From contig DASTSO010000117.1 of assembly GCA_035760645.1 (NCBI GenBank), forward strand, positions 96,013-160,012: a DNA stretch of 64,000 nt, read 5' to 3'. This DNA is from DASSTY01 sp035760645 (GTDB lineage: Bacteria > Gemmatimonadota > Gemmatimonadetes > Gemmatimonadales > GWC2-71-9). The notes below the pieces were generated by a model that saw nothing but the letters and a program-made list of their open reading frames with translations, did no database searches and was not told the origin of the DNA. This document shows positions 24,984-33,051 of the stretch, one piece after another (position 1 is the stretch's first letter; every line of letters starts with the position of its first letter). A program made the translations under genes and the position numbers.

Positions 24984-25023
24984 CGAACGGCGCGGGAGAG
25001 CGATCGCTCTCCCGCGCCGTTCG
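24984..25023. terminator. 40-base perfect palindrome, probable bidirectional terminator
   Basis: 20-bp perfect inverted repeat with no spacer, centred on CGATCG at 25003/25004, arms ending CGAAC and GTTCG. It lies between tRNA-Leu (+) and the universal stress gene (-), in the same setting as the 19950 palindrome. Confidence 0.75.
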
Positions 25024-25065
25024 TGCGCTCCGGCTCGCCGGTCGGGCCGCAGCGGAGGCCGCGGC

Positions 25066-26028
25066 TCACCGCGCGCCGAGCTCGCCGCCCCGCGCGACGA
25101 GGGTCGGCACCGAGGCGCCGCGCACCACCCGGTCCATGACGCTGCCGAGCAGGAACCGATCCGCGCCGCCGCGCGCACGCGCGGCCATGGCGATGAGGTC
25201 GACCGCTTCGCCGGTCGCGAGGTCGAGGATCGCGCCCGCGGGGCTCGCGCCGACGGTCACGATGCCGCGGGCCCGGATCCCGCGATCCTGCAGCCGGGCC
25301 ACGGCGGCGTCCAGGTACTGCGTCGCGATCTCCCGCTGCACGGCCAGCGCGCCGCCGGTCCAGTCGGGGCCGCCGTGGGGCAGGACGTCCGGCGCCAGCC
25401 AGGGGAGCGGGACGATGACCCGCCCCAGCAGCAGCTCGGGCAGGTCGGCCCCGGCCGACGAGGCCGGCATGAGGTCGAGGGCGGCGTCGATCGCCCGCTC
25501 GGCCTCCGGCGATCCGTCGAGCGGCACCAGGACGCGATGGAATGCGGCGCGCGCGGCGGCGGGCGTCGCGCTCTCGGCGCGCAGGACCAGACAGGGGCGG
25601 GTGGAGCGCCGGAGCAGCCCCTCTGCCACGCTGCCGATCAGGAAGCGGCCGATCGCGCCGCGGCCGTGCGTCGTCATGACGACGAGGTCGATGCTGTTCG
25701 CCGCGGCGTAGGCGTCGAGCTGCTCGGGCACCGGGGCGCCCCCGTCGAGCACCTCGGTGCGGACCGCGTGGTCCGGCGGCAGGTCGAGGGCCCGGCGGGT
25801 GCGCTCGAGATGGGCCGTGAGCTCACGACACTGCGCCCGGTCAAGCTCTTCCGAGGCGGCGGCGACCGCGACCGCGGCGCCCATCGCCAGCAGGGCCGCG
25901 GCGGCGGAGTGGTGCACGGAAACGAGGTGCAGCTCCGCGTCGGTGCGGCGGGCGATGGCCGCGGCGGGGCCGACGGCCCGGTCGGCGAGGGCCGAGCCGT
26001 CGAGCGGAACGAGGATGCGGCGCGGCAT
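25066..26028 (-). CDS. Universal stress protein, tandem UspA domains
   Basis: 320 aa with two Usp domains: the first starts RRILVPLDGSALADRA, the second HRVLVPLDGSPEAERA near residue 165. The ATP-loop pattern HGRGAIGRFLIGSV in domain 1 and ARGGADRFLLGSV in domain 2 suggest nucleotide binding in both. Cytoplasmic. It follows the CBS-domain gene by 19 bases in the same direction, a common pairing in energy-stress sensing. Confidence 0.93.
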   Translation of the reverse strand: MPRRILVPLDGSALADRAVGPAAAIARRTDAELHLVSVHHSAAAALLAMGAAVAVAAASEELDRAQCRELTAHLERTRRALDLPPDHAVRTEVLDGGAPVPEQLDAYAAANSIDLVVMTTHGRGAIGRFLIGSVAEGLLRRSTRPCLVLRAESATPAAARAAFHRVLVPLDGSPEAERAIDAALDLMPASSAGADLPELLLGRVIVPLPWLAPDVLPHGGPDWTGGALAVQREIATQYLDAAVARLQDRGIRARGIVTVGASPAGAILDLATGEAVDLIAMAARARGGADRFLLGSVMDRVVRGASVPTLVARGGELGAR

Positions 26029-26047
26029 GAACCGCCCGGCGCCCGCG

Positions 26048-26449
26048 TCAGACCCGCCCGTGCGCGAGCGCGCGCACGAGGTCGCTCTGCGAGATCACGC
26101 CGACCAGCTTCCCCTGCGACGTGACGAACAGCCGGTGCACGTCCGCGTAGAGCATCTGCTGCGCCGCCTCCCGCGCCTCGGCCTCGGGCTCGATGGTGAG
26201 CGGCTCGCGCGTCATGATCTCGGCGACCAGGGTGCGCTCGAAGAGCATGTCCCGCGCCTCGCTGTCCTGGGTCGAGGCCTCGGCCTGGAGGATGTCGGAC
26301 GTGGACAGCACGCCGACGAACAGCCCGTTGGTCGTCGTGACCGCGAGCGCGGAGATGTGCTCGTCCGCCAGCCGGCCGACGGCTTCGGCCACGGTGGCGT
26401 CACTCTCGATGGAGACCACGTCGGTGGTCATCAGCTCGGCGACTCTCAT
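26048..26449 (-). CDS. CBS-pair domain protein
   Basis: 133 aa made of two CBS motifs: VAELMTTDVVSIESDATVAEA with VGVLSTSDIL, and VAEIMTREPLTIEPEAEAREA with VGVISQSDLVRAL. CBS pairs bind adenine nucleotides as energy sensors. No other domain is attached, so it probably acts on a partner or with the adjacent Usp protein. GGAGG lies just ahead of the ATG (reverse strand). Confidence 0.94.
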   Translation of the reverse strand: MRVAELMTTDVVSIESDATVAEAVGRLADEHISALAVTTTNGLFVGVLSTSDILQAEASTQDSEARDMLFERTLVAEIMTREPLTIEPEAEAREAAQQMLYADVHRLFVTSQGKLVGVISQSDLVRALAHGRV

Positions 26450-26597
26450 GGGATCCTCCGGTTCGGGGAACAGGCGCGGGGTCCGGTTCGGGGCGGGCGC
26501 CCTACGGACCAGGATACGCTTCGCGAACCAAGCGGGCGTGAGTCGCGGGTGAGGACTTCTTCATCCTCGCTTCCCCGGGGTGCTAAGATTGAACGCC

Positions 26598-26945
26598 ATG
26601 GAAGTCCAGATTTTCGGCGTGAAGAAGAGCCCCGCCACCCGGGCCGCCCTGCGATTCTTCGCGGAGCGGCGGGTGAAGACCCATTTCGTCGACCTGCAGG
26701 AGCGGGCGGCCGCGCCCGGCGAGCTGCGGCGCTTCGCGCAGAAGTTCGGCGTGCTGGCGCTGGTGGATACCCAGTCGCGGCGGTTCGCCGACCTCGGGCT
26801 GCGGGCCGCGCGCCTCTCCGAGGAGCGGTGGCTCGACAAGCTCGTCGAGGAGCCGCTGCTGCTGAAGATGCCGCTGGTGCGCTGGCAGCAGCGGCTCACG
26901 ATCGGCCCGGCGGAGGAGGAGTGGCGCACGTGGACCGGCAAGTGA
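26598..26945 (+). CDS. ArsC/Spx-like thioredoxin-fold protein without cysteine
   Basis: 115 aa. Fold pattern of the ArsC/YffB/Spx group: MEVQIFGVKKSPATRAALRFF, then VKTHFVDLQERAAAPGEL, RWLDKLVEEPLLLKMPLVRW. At the place of the redox/catalytic Cys (e.g. GIKNCDT in YffB) it has Lys-Lys-Ser, and the whole protein contains no Cys, so arsenate reductase or disulfide chemistry is excluded. It retains the PLLLKMPLVR element, equivalent to the conserved RP region but with the usual Arg-Pro altered. Possibly a non-catalytic, Spx-like binding protein. The stop lies within the first copy of a 14-base repeat shared with the leader of the ABC-F gene. Confidence 0.8.
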   Translation: MEVQIFGVKKSPATRAALRFFAERRVKTHFVDLQERAAAPGELRRFAQKFGVLALVDTQSRRFADLGLRAARLSEERWLDKLVEEPLLLKMPLVRWQQRLTIGPAEEEWRTWTGK

Positions 26946-26986
26946 GTCAGGAGTGAGCGGGAAGTGAGTCAGGAGCGATGAGTCAG
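26940..26986 (+). repeat. Short direct repeat before the ABC-F gene
   Basis: AAGTGAGTCAGGAG occurs at 26940-26953 and 26962-26975; TGAGTCAG recurs a third time at 26979-26986 across the start codon. The second copy supplies the AGGAG Shine-Dalgarno of the ABC-F gene. Confidence 0.7.
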
Positions 26987-28945
26987 ATTGCGATCTCGGG
27001 CGTGGCGGTCGAGTACGGCGGCGTGCCGCTGCTCGCGGACGTCACCGTGTCGGTCGAACGCGGCGACCGCTGGGGCATCGTCGGGCGCAACGGGACGGGG
27101 AAGACGACGCTCTTCCGTCTCGTCACCGGCGCCCAGGCGCCGACCCGCGGGATCGTGGTGCGCGAGCCGGGGCTGCGGGTGAGCCTGCTCGACCAGCATC
27201 GCGACTTCGCCGGCGCCACCACGGTCTGGGAGGCGGCCGCGGGCCGCCACACCGCGCTCCTGGCCCTCGAGCGCTCGCTCGGCGAGCAGGCCGAGGCGAT
27301 GGCGGTGGCCGGCGCGGACGTCACGGAGGCGATGCTCACGCGCTACAGCGACGACCTCGAGCGCTTCGAGCGCGAGGGCGGCTACACGCTCGCGCCGCGC
27401 ATCGACGCGGTGCTCGCGGGCCTGGGCTTCGACCCCGACGAGGCGCGCCGGCGGCCGCTCGACGGCCTGAGCGGCGGCGAGCGCGGCCGCCTCGGCCTCG
27501 TGCAGCAGCTCGTGGACCCGGCCGACGTCCTCATGCTGGACGAGCCCACGAACCATCTCGACCTCGAGACCACGCAGTGGCTCGAGAACTATCTCCGCTC
27601 GCTCGACGCGACGATCCTCCTCGTGAGCCACGACCGCGCCTTCCTCGACGCGGTGGTGGACCACGTGCTGCACATCGAGGGCGGCACCGCCCAGACCTAC
27701 GCCTGCGGCTACGCCGACTTCGTCGCGCAGCGCGCCGAGCGGCGGCTCTCGCAGCAGCGCGCCTTCGACAAGCAGCAGAAGGTGATCGCGGCGGAGGAGG
27801 ATTTCATCCGCCGCAACATCGCGGGCGGGAACAGCCGGCAGGCGAAAGGTCGCCGGCGCCGGCTCACGCGGCTACCGCGCCTGAGCGCGCCGACGGCGGA
27901 GGACACGAGCGTGATGGCGCTCGACCTCCGTCCCGCCGAGCGCGGCGGCGACCAGGTGATCGTGGCGGAAGGGGTCGGCGTCGGCGTGCCCGGGCGGACG
28001 CTGCTCGAAGATTTCTCGACCCGTGTGCTGCGCGGCGAGACGGTGGGCCTCGTGGGTCCGAACGGGGCGGGGAAGAGCACCCTCCTGCGCACGATCCTGG
28101 GCGAGCGCGCCCCCGAGGCGGGCACGGTGCGCGTCGGCGACTCGATCCGGGTCGCCTACTACCGGCAGGACCTCGCGCAGGTGCCGGCCGACGCCACGCT
28201 GTACGACGTGATCGCCGACCTGAGGCCGATGTGGACGCGCGGGCAGGTGCAGGGCCACCTCGGCCGCTTCGGCTTCTCGGGCGACTCGGTGCTGCGCCGC
28301 ACGCAGCACCTCTCGGGCGGCGAGAAGGCGCGCGTGGCGCTCGCCGTCATGATGCTCGCCGGGGCCAACCTGCTGGTGCTCGACGAGCCCACGAACCACC
28401 TCGACGTTGAGACGATCGAGGCGCTCGAGGACGCGCTCGAGGAGTTCGACGGCACCGTGCTCCTCGTCAGCCACGACCGCGCGCTGCTGCGCAACCTCGT
28501 CACCCGCACCTGGGTGCTCCACGAGCGCCACATCACCGATTTCCCGGGCTCCTTCGAGGAGTGGGAGACGCTGAGCGAGGAGCGGAAGCACGCCGCCGCC
28601 GTCGAGGCGGCCGAGCGCGAGGCGCTGCGGCGGGTGAAGGAGCAGAAGCAGACGCGGCGCGCCGAGGACGGCCGCAAGGAGCAGCAGCAGGCGACCCGCA
28701 GCGCGCGCCGGCGGCTCGAGGCGGCGGAGGCGGCGGTCGCCACGGCGGAGGCGCGCGTGGGCGAGCTCACGCGGGCGCTCGAGGATCCCGCGCTCTACAC
28801 CGCGAGCGACGGCGCCGAACGCGCCCACCGGCTCGGCGCCGAGCTCGACGCGGCGCGCACCACGCTGGACCGCGCCCTGGAGGAGTGGACCGCCGCGGGC
28901 GACGCGCTCGAGCGGCTGGAGACGGAACAGGCGAGCCGCGGGTGA
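26978..28945 (+). CDS. ABC-F family ATPase (Uup/EttA-like)
   Basis: 655 aa with two ATP-binding cassettes and no membrane part; ABC-F proteins act on ribosomes in the E site. Cassette 1: Walker A GRNGTGKTT, signature LSGGERGRL, Walker B DVLMLDEPTNHLD. Cassette 2: GPNGAGKST, LSGGEKARVAL, LLVLDEPTNHLD. The linker between them (about residues 240-300, with FIRRNIAGGNSRQAKGRRRR) is the tRNA-contacting region. A C-terminal coiled coil (from about residue 530) matches the Uup type. AGGAG is 2-6 bases before the ATG. The stop overlaps the MFS start (GTGA). Confidence 0.95.
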   Translation: MSQIAISGVAVEYGGVPLLADVTVSVERGDRWGIVGRNGTGKTTLFRLVTGAQAPTRGIVVREPGLRVSLLDQHRDFAGATTVWEAAAGRHTALLALERSLGEQAEAMAVAGADVTEAMLTRYSDDLERFEREGGYTLAPRIDAVLAGLGFDPDEARRRPLDGLSGGERGRLGLVQQLVDPADVLMLDEPTNHLDLETTQWLENYLRSLDATILLVSHDRAFLDAVVDHVLHIEGGTAQTYACGYADFVAQRAERRLSQQRAFDKQQKVIAAEEDFIRRNIAGGNSRQAKGRRRRLTRLPRLSAPTAEDTSVMALDLRPAERGGDQVIVAEGVGVGVPGRTLLEDFSTRVLRGETVGLVGPNGAGKSTLLRTILGERAPEAGTVRVGDSIRVAYYRQDLAQVPADATLYDVIADLRPMWTRGQVQGHLGRFGFSGDSVLRRTQHLSGGEKARVALAVMMLAGANLLVLDEPTNHLDVETIEALEDALEEFDGTVLLVSHDRALLRNLVTRTWVLHERHITDFPGSFEEWETLSEERKHAAAVEAAEREALRRVKEQKQTRRAEDGRKEQQQATRSARRRLEAAEAAVATAEARVGELTRALEDPALYTASDGAERAHRLGAELDAARTTLDRALEEWTAAGDALERLETEQASRG

Positions 28946-30237
28946 CCGCCGCGCCGGCCGGCGACACCGATCCGCGCCGGTGGCGCATGCTCGCGCTGCT
29001 GGCCGCCGCCGAGCTGCTCGGGATGTGCATGTGGTTCGCGGCGACCGCCGTGGCGCCCGAGCTGCGGGCGCGCTGGGGCCTGACGGCGGGCCAGTCGGCC
29101 TGGCTCACCTCCGTCGTCCAGCTCGGCTTCGTCGCCGGGACGCTGCTCGCCGCCGCGCTCAACCTGGCCGACGTCGTCGCGGCGCGCACGCTCTTCGCCG
29201 CCTCGGCCACGGCGGGCGCGGTCGCGAACCTCCTGCTCCTCGCTACGGCGCGGTATCCGGTCGCGCTGCTGCTGCGTTTTCTCACCGGGCTCTGCCTCGC
29301 GGGCGTGTATCCGCCCGCGATGAAGATGGCCGCGACCTGGTTCCGCTCGGGGCGGGGGCTCGCGATCGGCGTCGTGGTCGGCGCGCTCACGGTCGGCAAG
29401 GCGCTCCCCTATCTCGTCGAGGCGGTGGGCGGCGTGCGCGTCGCGCCGGTCGTCGTGGTCACGTCGGCGGCCGCGCTCGCGGCGGCGCTGCTCGTGTGGC
29501 TCGGGTATGCCGACGGGCCGTTCGCGTTTCCCCGCCGGCCGTTCACCCCGCGCCTCGTCGTCGAGGTCGCGCGCGAGCGCCCCGTGCGCCTGGCGACCCT
29601 GGGCTATCTGGGTCACATGTGGGAGCTCTACGCGCTCTGGGCGTGGATCGGCGCCTTCCTCGGCGCGAGCGCCGCGGCGCGGGCCGCGCGCGGCCTGCCG
29701 GCGCCCGGCGCGCACACCATCCACCTCCTCACCTTCGCCACGATCGCCATCGGGGCGGTGGGGTGTATCTGGGGCGGACGACTGGCGGACCGGCTGGGCC
29801 GGGAGCGGCTCGTCATCGGCTCGCTCGCCGCGAGCGGCATCTGCGCCGTGCTCTCGGCCGCCGCCTTCGGCCAGAGCTTCTGGGTGCTGGTCCCGCTCGT
29901 GTGGGTCTGGGGTGTCGCCGTGATCGCGGACAGCGCGCAGTTCAGCGCCCTCGTCACCGAGACCGCGCCGCCACACGCCGTCGGCACCGCGCTCACGCTG
30001 CAGACGTCGCTCGGGTTCCTGTTGACGATGGTCACCATTCAGATGGTGCCGCCGATCGTCGCGGCGCTCGGCTGGCGCTTCGCCTTTCCCGCCCTCGCGC
30101 TCGGGCCCGCGTGCGGCATCACGGCGATCCGGCGGCTGGATCGCCTGCGCCGAACGGGCGGCGGGCACGGTAGGACGACGGTTGTCGCGAGTGGCGGTCG
30201 GTCGCGTACCTCAACGCCGAGAGGTCTCGATGCGTGA
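28942..30237 (+). CDS. Major facilitator superfamily transporter
   Basis: 431 aa inner-membrane protein with about 12 predicted helices and the inter-domain cytoplasmic loop near residues 195-225. GGRLADRLGRERLVIGS matches the MFS motif-A class. GMCMWFAATAVAPELRARWG at the N-terminus is typical of CynX/NarK-like or general drug/metabolite exporters; the substrate is unknown. GTG start shares bases with the ABC-F stop, so the two are co-translated. Confidence 0.9.
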   Translation: MTAAPAGDTDPRRWRMLALLAAAELLGMCMWFAATAVAPELRARWGLTAGQSAWLTSVVQLGFVAGTLLAAALNLADVVAARTLFAASATAGAVANLLLLATARYPVALLLRFLTGLCLAGVYPPAMKMAATWFRSGRGLAIGVVVGALTVGKALPYLVEAVGGVRVAPVVVVTSAAALAAALLVWLGYADGPFAFPRRPFTPRLVVEVARERPVRLATLGYLGHMWELYALWAWIGAFLGASAAARAARGLPAPGAHTIHLLTFATIAIGAVGCIWGGRLADRLGRERLVIGSLAASGICAVLSAAAFGQSFWVLVPLVWVWGVAVIADSAQFSALVTETAPPHAVGTALTLQTSLGFLLTMVTIQMVPPIVAALGWRFAFPALALGPACGITAIRRLDRLRRTGGGHGRTTVVASGGRSRTSTPRGLDA

Positions 30238-31459
30238 GTGGTGCCGGGGGTGGCGCTTCGTCGGGGCGGCAGCGTGGATCGGGGTCGCCCTGGCAGCGTG
30301 CAACGGCCGTGAGCAGCCCGCACGCGGGACGACGCCCGCCGGCACGGCGGGTCGGGCCGCTCCGACGAGCGCGGCATCGCCCGCCGGGTCGGCAGACACG
30401 GCCGAAGCCGTGCCGGTCGCTTCGGACGACACGCTCGAGGTGTTTCGCTGGTCGGTGCGCGACGGGTCCCAACCCCTCGGCCGGATGGTCCGCTGGACCG
30501 AGCAGGACCCTGAAGACGGGGTGGACGACGTGGGCCCCGGCGGGCTGCTCTACTGGACGCCCGGCGAGGTCGAGGGCGAGCTCGTGCCGCGCACGCCCCG
30601 GGTGCTGCGCCCGGATGGCAGCACCGGCGCGCTCGGGCCGAGCCGGGAGGACGCGTACGCCCGGCTCGCCTGGCTACCACCGGAGTCGGCCGAGGGCGCG
30701 GCAGCGCCACCGCTCGCCGTCGTGAATCACGGGCCGCAGGTCTCGTTCCTGCGCACGGCGCCGGGCGCGGCCGGGACGACGGTGCGGACCGTGTCCGCGG
30801 CGCGGGACACGACGGGCGTCGTGCTCGGACTCGCGGTCCACTCCGCCGATGGCCGCGTGGCCGCCGCCGTGCTCGAGCACGCCTACCGGGAGGACGCCGC
30901 GGCTGCCGGAGACCTGGTCGTGCTCGACCGCACCGGACGTCCGCAGGCGCGTCTCGCCGGGGTGCTCCCGGTGCGGCGGTCCGACGGATTCTACCTCCCG
31001 GTCCCGCTGCACTGGCTGCCCGACGGACGCATCCTGTTCGCGCGTCCCACCGCGGATCCCCGGGCCGGGGACGGCGCGGGCGGCGAGCCCACGCGGCTCG
31101 TCCTGGCGGACCCCGCGACCACGCGGATCGACAGCACCGACGTCTTCAACCCGGAGGTGCGCGGGGTCTCCCGTGCCGGCGCGGTGCTGCTCGCGCCGGC
31201 CCGCGTCTTCGATGCGCGCCGCGGCACGGTCGACTCGCTCCCCTGGGTGGAGGGGGAGGAGCTCCGGCCGACCTCGATCTCCCCCGACGGCCGTTGGATC
31301 TCCGGCTGGGTCCCGAGAGACGACGGCGCGCAGGTCTTCGGCCTCCTCGACCGGCGGAGCGGCGGGTGGCGGGTTCTGGGCCGCGGCTTCGCCCTGGGCT
31401 GGATGCCGGACGGAGCGTTCCTCTGGGCGGCGTTTGGCACCTCTCCCGGCCGCCATTAG
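30230..31459 (+). CDS. Lipoprotein of unknown function, possibly beta-propeller
   Basis: 409 aa. Lipoprotein signal with lipobox LAAC in its first 30 residues, then an Ala/Pro/Thr-rich linker and repeated short beta motifs such as HWLPDGRILFARP and SISPDGRWISGWVPRDDG, reminiscent of TolB/WD-type blades. No catalytic motif seen. GAGAGG precedes ATG 30230 and the in-frame GTG-type start further up lacks one. It overlaps the end of the MFS gene by eight bases, and pepA follows after 27 bases. Confidence 0.75.
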   Translation: MREWCRGWRFVGAAAWIGVALAACNGREQPARGTTPAGTAGRAAPTSAASPAGSADTAEAVPVASDDTLEVFRWSVRDGSQPLGRMVRWTEQDPEDGVDDVGPGGLLYWTPGEVEGELVPRTPRVLRPDGSTGALGPSREDAYARLAWLPPESAEGAAAPPLAVVNHGPQVSFLRTAPGAAGTTVRTVSAARDTTGVVLGLAVHSADGRVAAAVLEHAYREDAAAAGDLVVLDRTGRPQARLAGVLPVRRSDGFYLPVPLHWLPDGRILFARPTADPRAGDGAGGEPTRLVLADPATTRIDSTDVFNPEVRGVSRAGAVLLAPARVFDARRGTVDSLPWVEGEELRPTSISPDGRWISGWVPRDDGAQVFGLLDRRSGGWRVLGRGFALGWMPDGAFLWAAFGTSPGRH

Positions 31460-31486
31460 CTTCCCGAAGATTTTCTCCAGGACGAG

Positions 31487-33040
31487 ATGCCGATGCCGCG
31501 CCGACCCGACAAGCCCGCCGCTCCCGCCGCTGACGCGGCGACCACGATCAAGCCGCTCCCGCTCGCGACCGCCGTGCGGGCCGAGGCGCCCGAGGCGGCC
31601 ACGACGCCGCTGCTCGGACTCATCGTCCCGAAGGGCGGGCTGCCCGAGTCGATCGCGGCCGTGGACCGCGCCGGCGGCGGCGCGCTCGGCCGCCTCTACG
31701 ACGCGGGCGATTTCGGCGGGAAGCGCGACGAGATCGCGCTCGTCTACCCCGGGGGCACCGCCGCGCGGGTGGCGCTCGTCGGACTGGGCGCGGCCGGCGA
31801 CGCCGACCGCAACGCCATTCGCCGGGCCGCGGCGGCCTTCGCCAAGCGCGCCCGCCAACTCGGCGTCCCCGAGGCCGCGGTCTTTCTCGCGCCCGAGGCG
31901 CGCGGCAGGGCGAGCGCGGAGGAGGCGGGCCGCGCCCTGGCCGAAGGGCTGGGCTATGGCGCCTGGTTCTTCGGCGAGATGAAGCGCCCGCCCGAGGAGA
32001 AGAAGCCCACGCTCGAGCGGATCGACATCCTCGCCCCCGCCGACCGGGCGGGGATGGAGCGCGGGCACGCGGTGGGCGCCGCGATCGCCGCGGGACAGTC
32101 GCTCACGCGCGGGCTCCAGGTGCTGCCGGGGAACGTCTGCACGCCGACCTTCCTCGCCGAGCGCGCGCAGGAGCTCGCCGAGCGCCACGGCTTCGAGGTC
32201 ACCGTGCTCGACAAGGCGGCGATCATCCGGGAAGGGATGCAGGCGCTGATGGCGGTGGCGCAGGGCAGCGCGGAGGAGCCGCGGTTCATCGCGCTCGAGT
32301 ACAAGGGGAGCGACGCCGCGCCGATGGTGTTCGTCGGCAAGGGCGTCACCTTCGACACCGGCGGCATCTCGATCAAGCCGGCGCAGAGCATGGAGGACAT
32401 GAAGTTCGACATGTCCGGCGCCGCGGCCGTCCTCGGCACCTTCGAGATGCTGGGCCGGTTGAAGCCGAAGGCGCACGTCATCGGCCTCGTCCCGACGACC
32501 GAGAACATGCCCTCCGGCACCGCCGTGAAGCCGGGCGACGTGATCGGCAGCCATCTCGGCAAGACGATCGAGGTGATCAACACCGACGCCGAGGGCCGCC
32601 TCATCCTGGTGGACGCGCTCTCCTGGGCGCGGCGCTACCAGCCGGCGTTCGTGGTGGACGCCGCGACGCTCACCGGCGCCATCGTCATCGGCCTGGGCCA
32701 CACCGCCACGGGGCTCATGGGCACCGACGAGGCGCTCCTCGAAGAGATCCGCACCGCCGGCGAGCGCGCGGGCGAGCGCGTCTGGCCGCTCCCGCTGTGG
32801 GACGACTACCGCGATCTCATCAAGAGCGACATCGCCGACGTGAAGAACACGGGCGGGCGGCCCGCGGGGAGCATCACCGCGGGGTGGTTCCTCCGCGAGT
32901 TCGTCGAGGGCTTCCCGTGGGCGCACCTCGACATCGCGGGCACCGCCTACAGCGACCGCGAGGACGCCACCCGCGTCAAGGGGCCGACCGGCGTCGGCGT
33001 GCGGCTCTTCAGCGAGCTCATCCTGGCGCGGCAGGGCTGA
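31487..33040 (+). CDS. pepA: Leucyl aminopeptidase (M17)
   Basis: 517 aa cytoplasmic di-metal aminopeptidase. N-terminal regulatory domain, then catalytic domain with VGKGVTFDTGGISIKP (metal Lys and Asp), MKFDMSGAAAVLG and the M17 signature NTDAEGRLILVDAL. Active-site Lys, Asp, Asp and Glu are all present. The start is at one of two close ATGs (31487, 31493), with a weak AGGA upstream. It probably finishes degradation of peptides taken up after secreted peptidases act. Confidence 0.95.
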   Translation: MPMPRRPDKPAAPAADAATTIKPLPLATAVRAEAPEAATTPLLGLIVPKGGLPESIAAVDRAGGGALGRLYDAGDFGGKRDEIALVYPGGTAARVALVGLGAAGDADRNAIRRAAAAFAKRARQLGVPEAAVFLAPEARGRASAEEAGRALAEGLGYGAWFFGEMKRPPEEKKPTLERIDILAPADRAGMERGHAVGAAIAAGQSLTRGLQVLPGNVCTPTFLAERAQELAERHGFEVTVLDKAAIIREGMQALMAVAQGSAEEPRFIALEYKGSDAAPMVFVGKGVTFDTGGISIKPAQSMEDMKFDMSGAAAVLGTFEMLGRLKPKAHVIGLVPTTENMPSGTAVKPGDVIGSHLGKTIEVINTDAEGRLILVDALSWARRYQPAFVVDAATLTGAIVIGLGHTATGLMGTDEALLEEIRTAGERAGERVWPLPLWDDYRDLIKSDIADVKNTGGRPAGSITAGWFLREFVEGFPWAHLDIAGTAYSDREDATRVKGPTGVGVRLFSELILARQG

Positions 33041-33051
33041 TCGTCCGCCGC

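Noticed and set aside
26598..26945. Annotation as arsenate reductase
   Set aside because: No cysteine is present anywhere in the protein, so the reductase mechanism is impossible.
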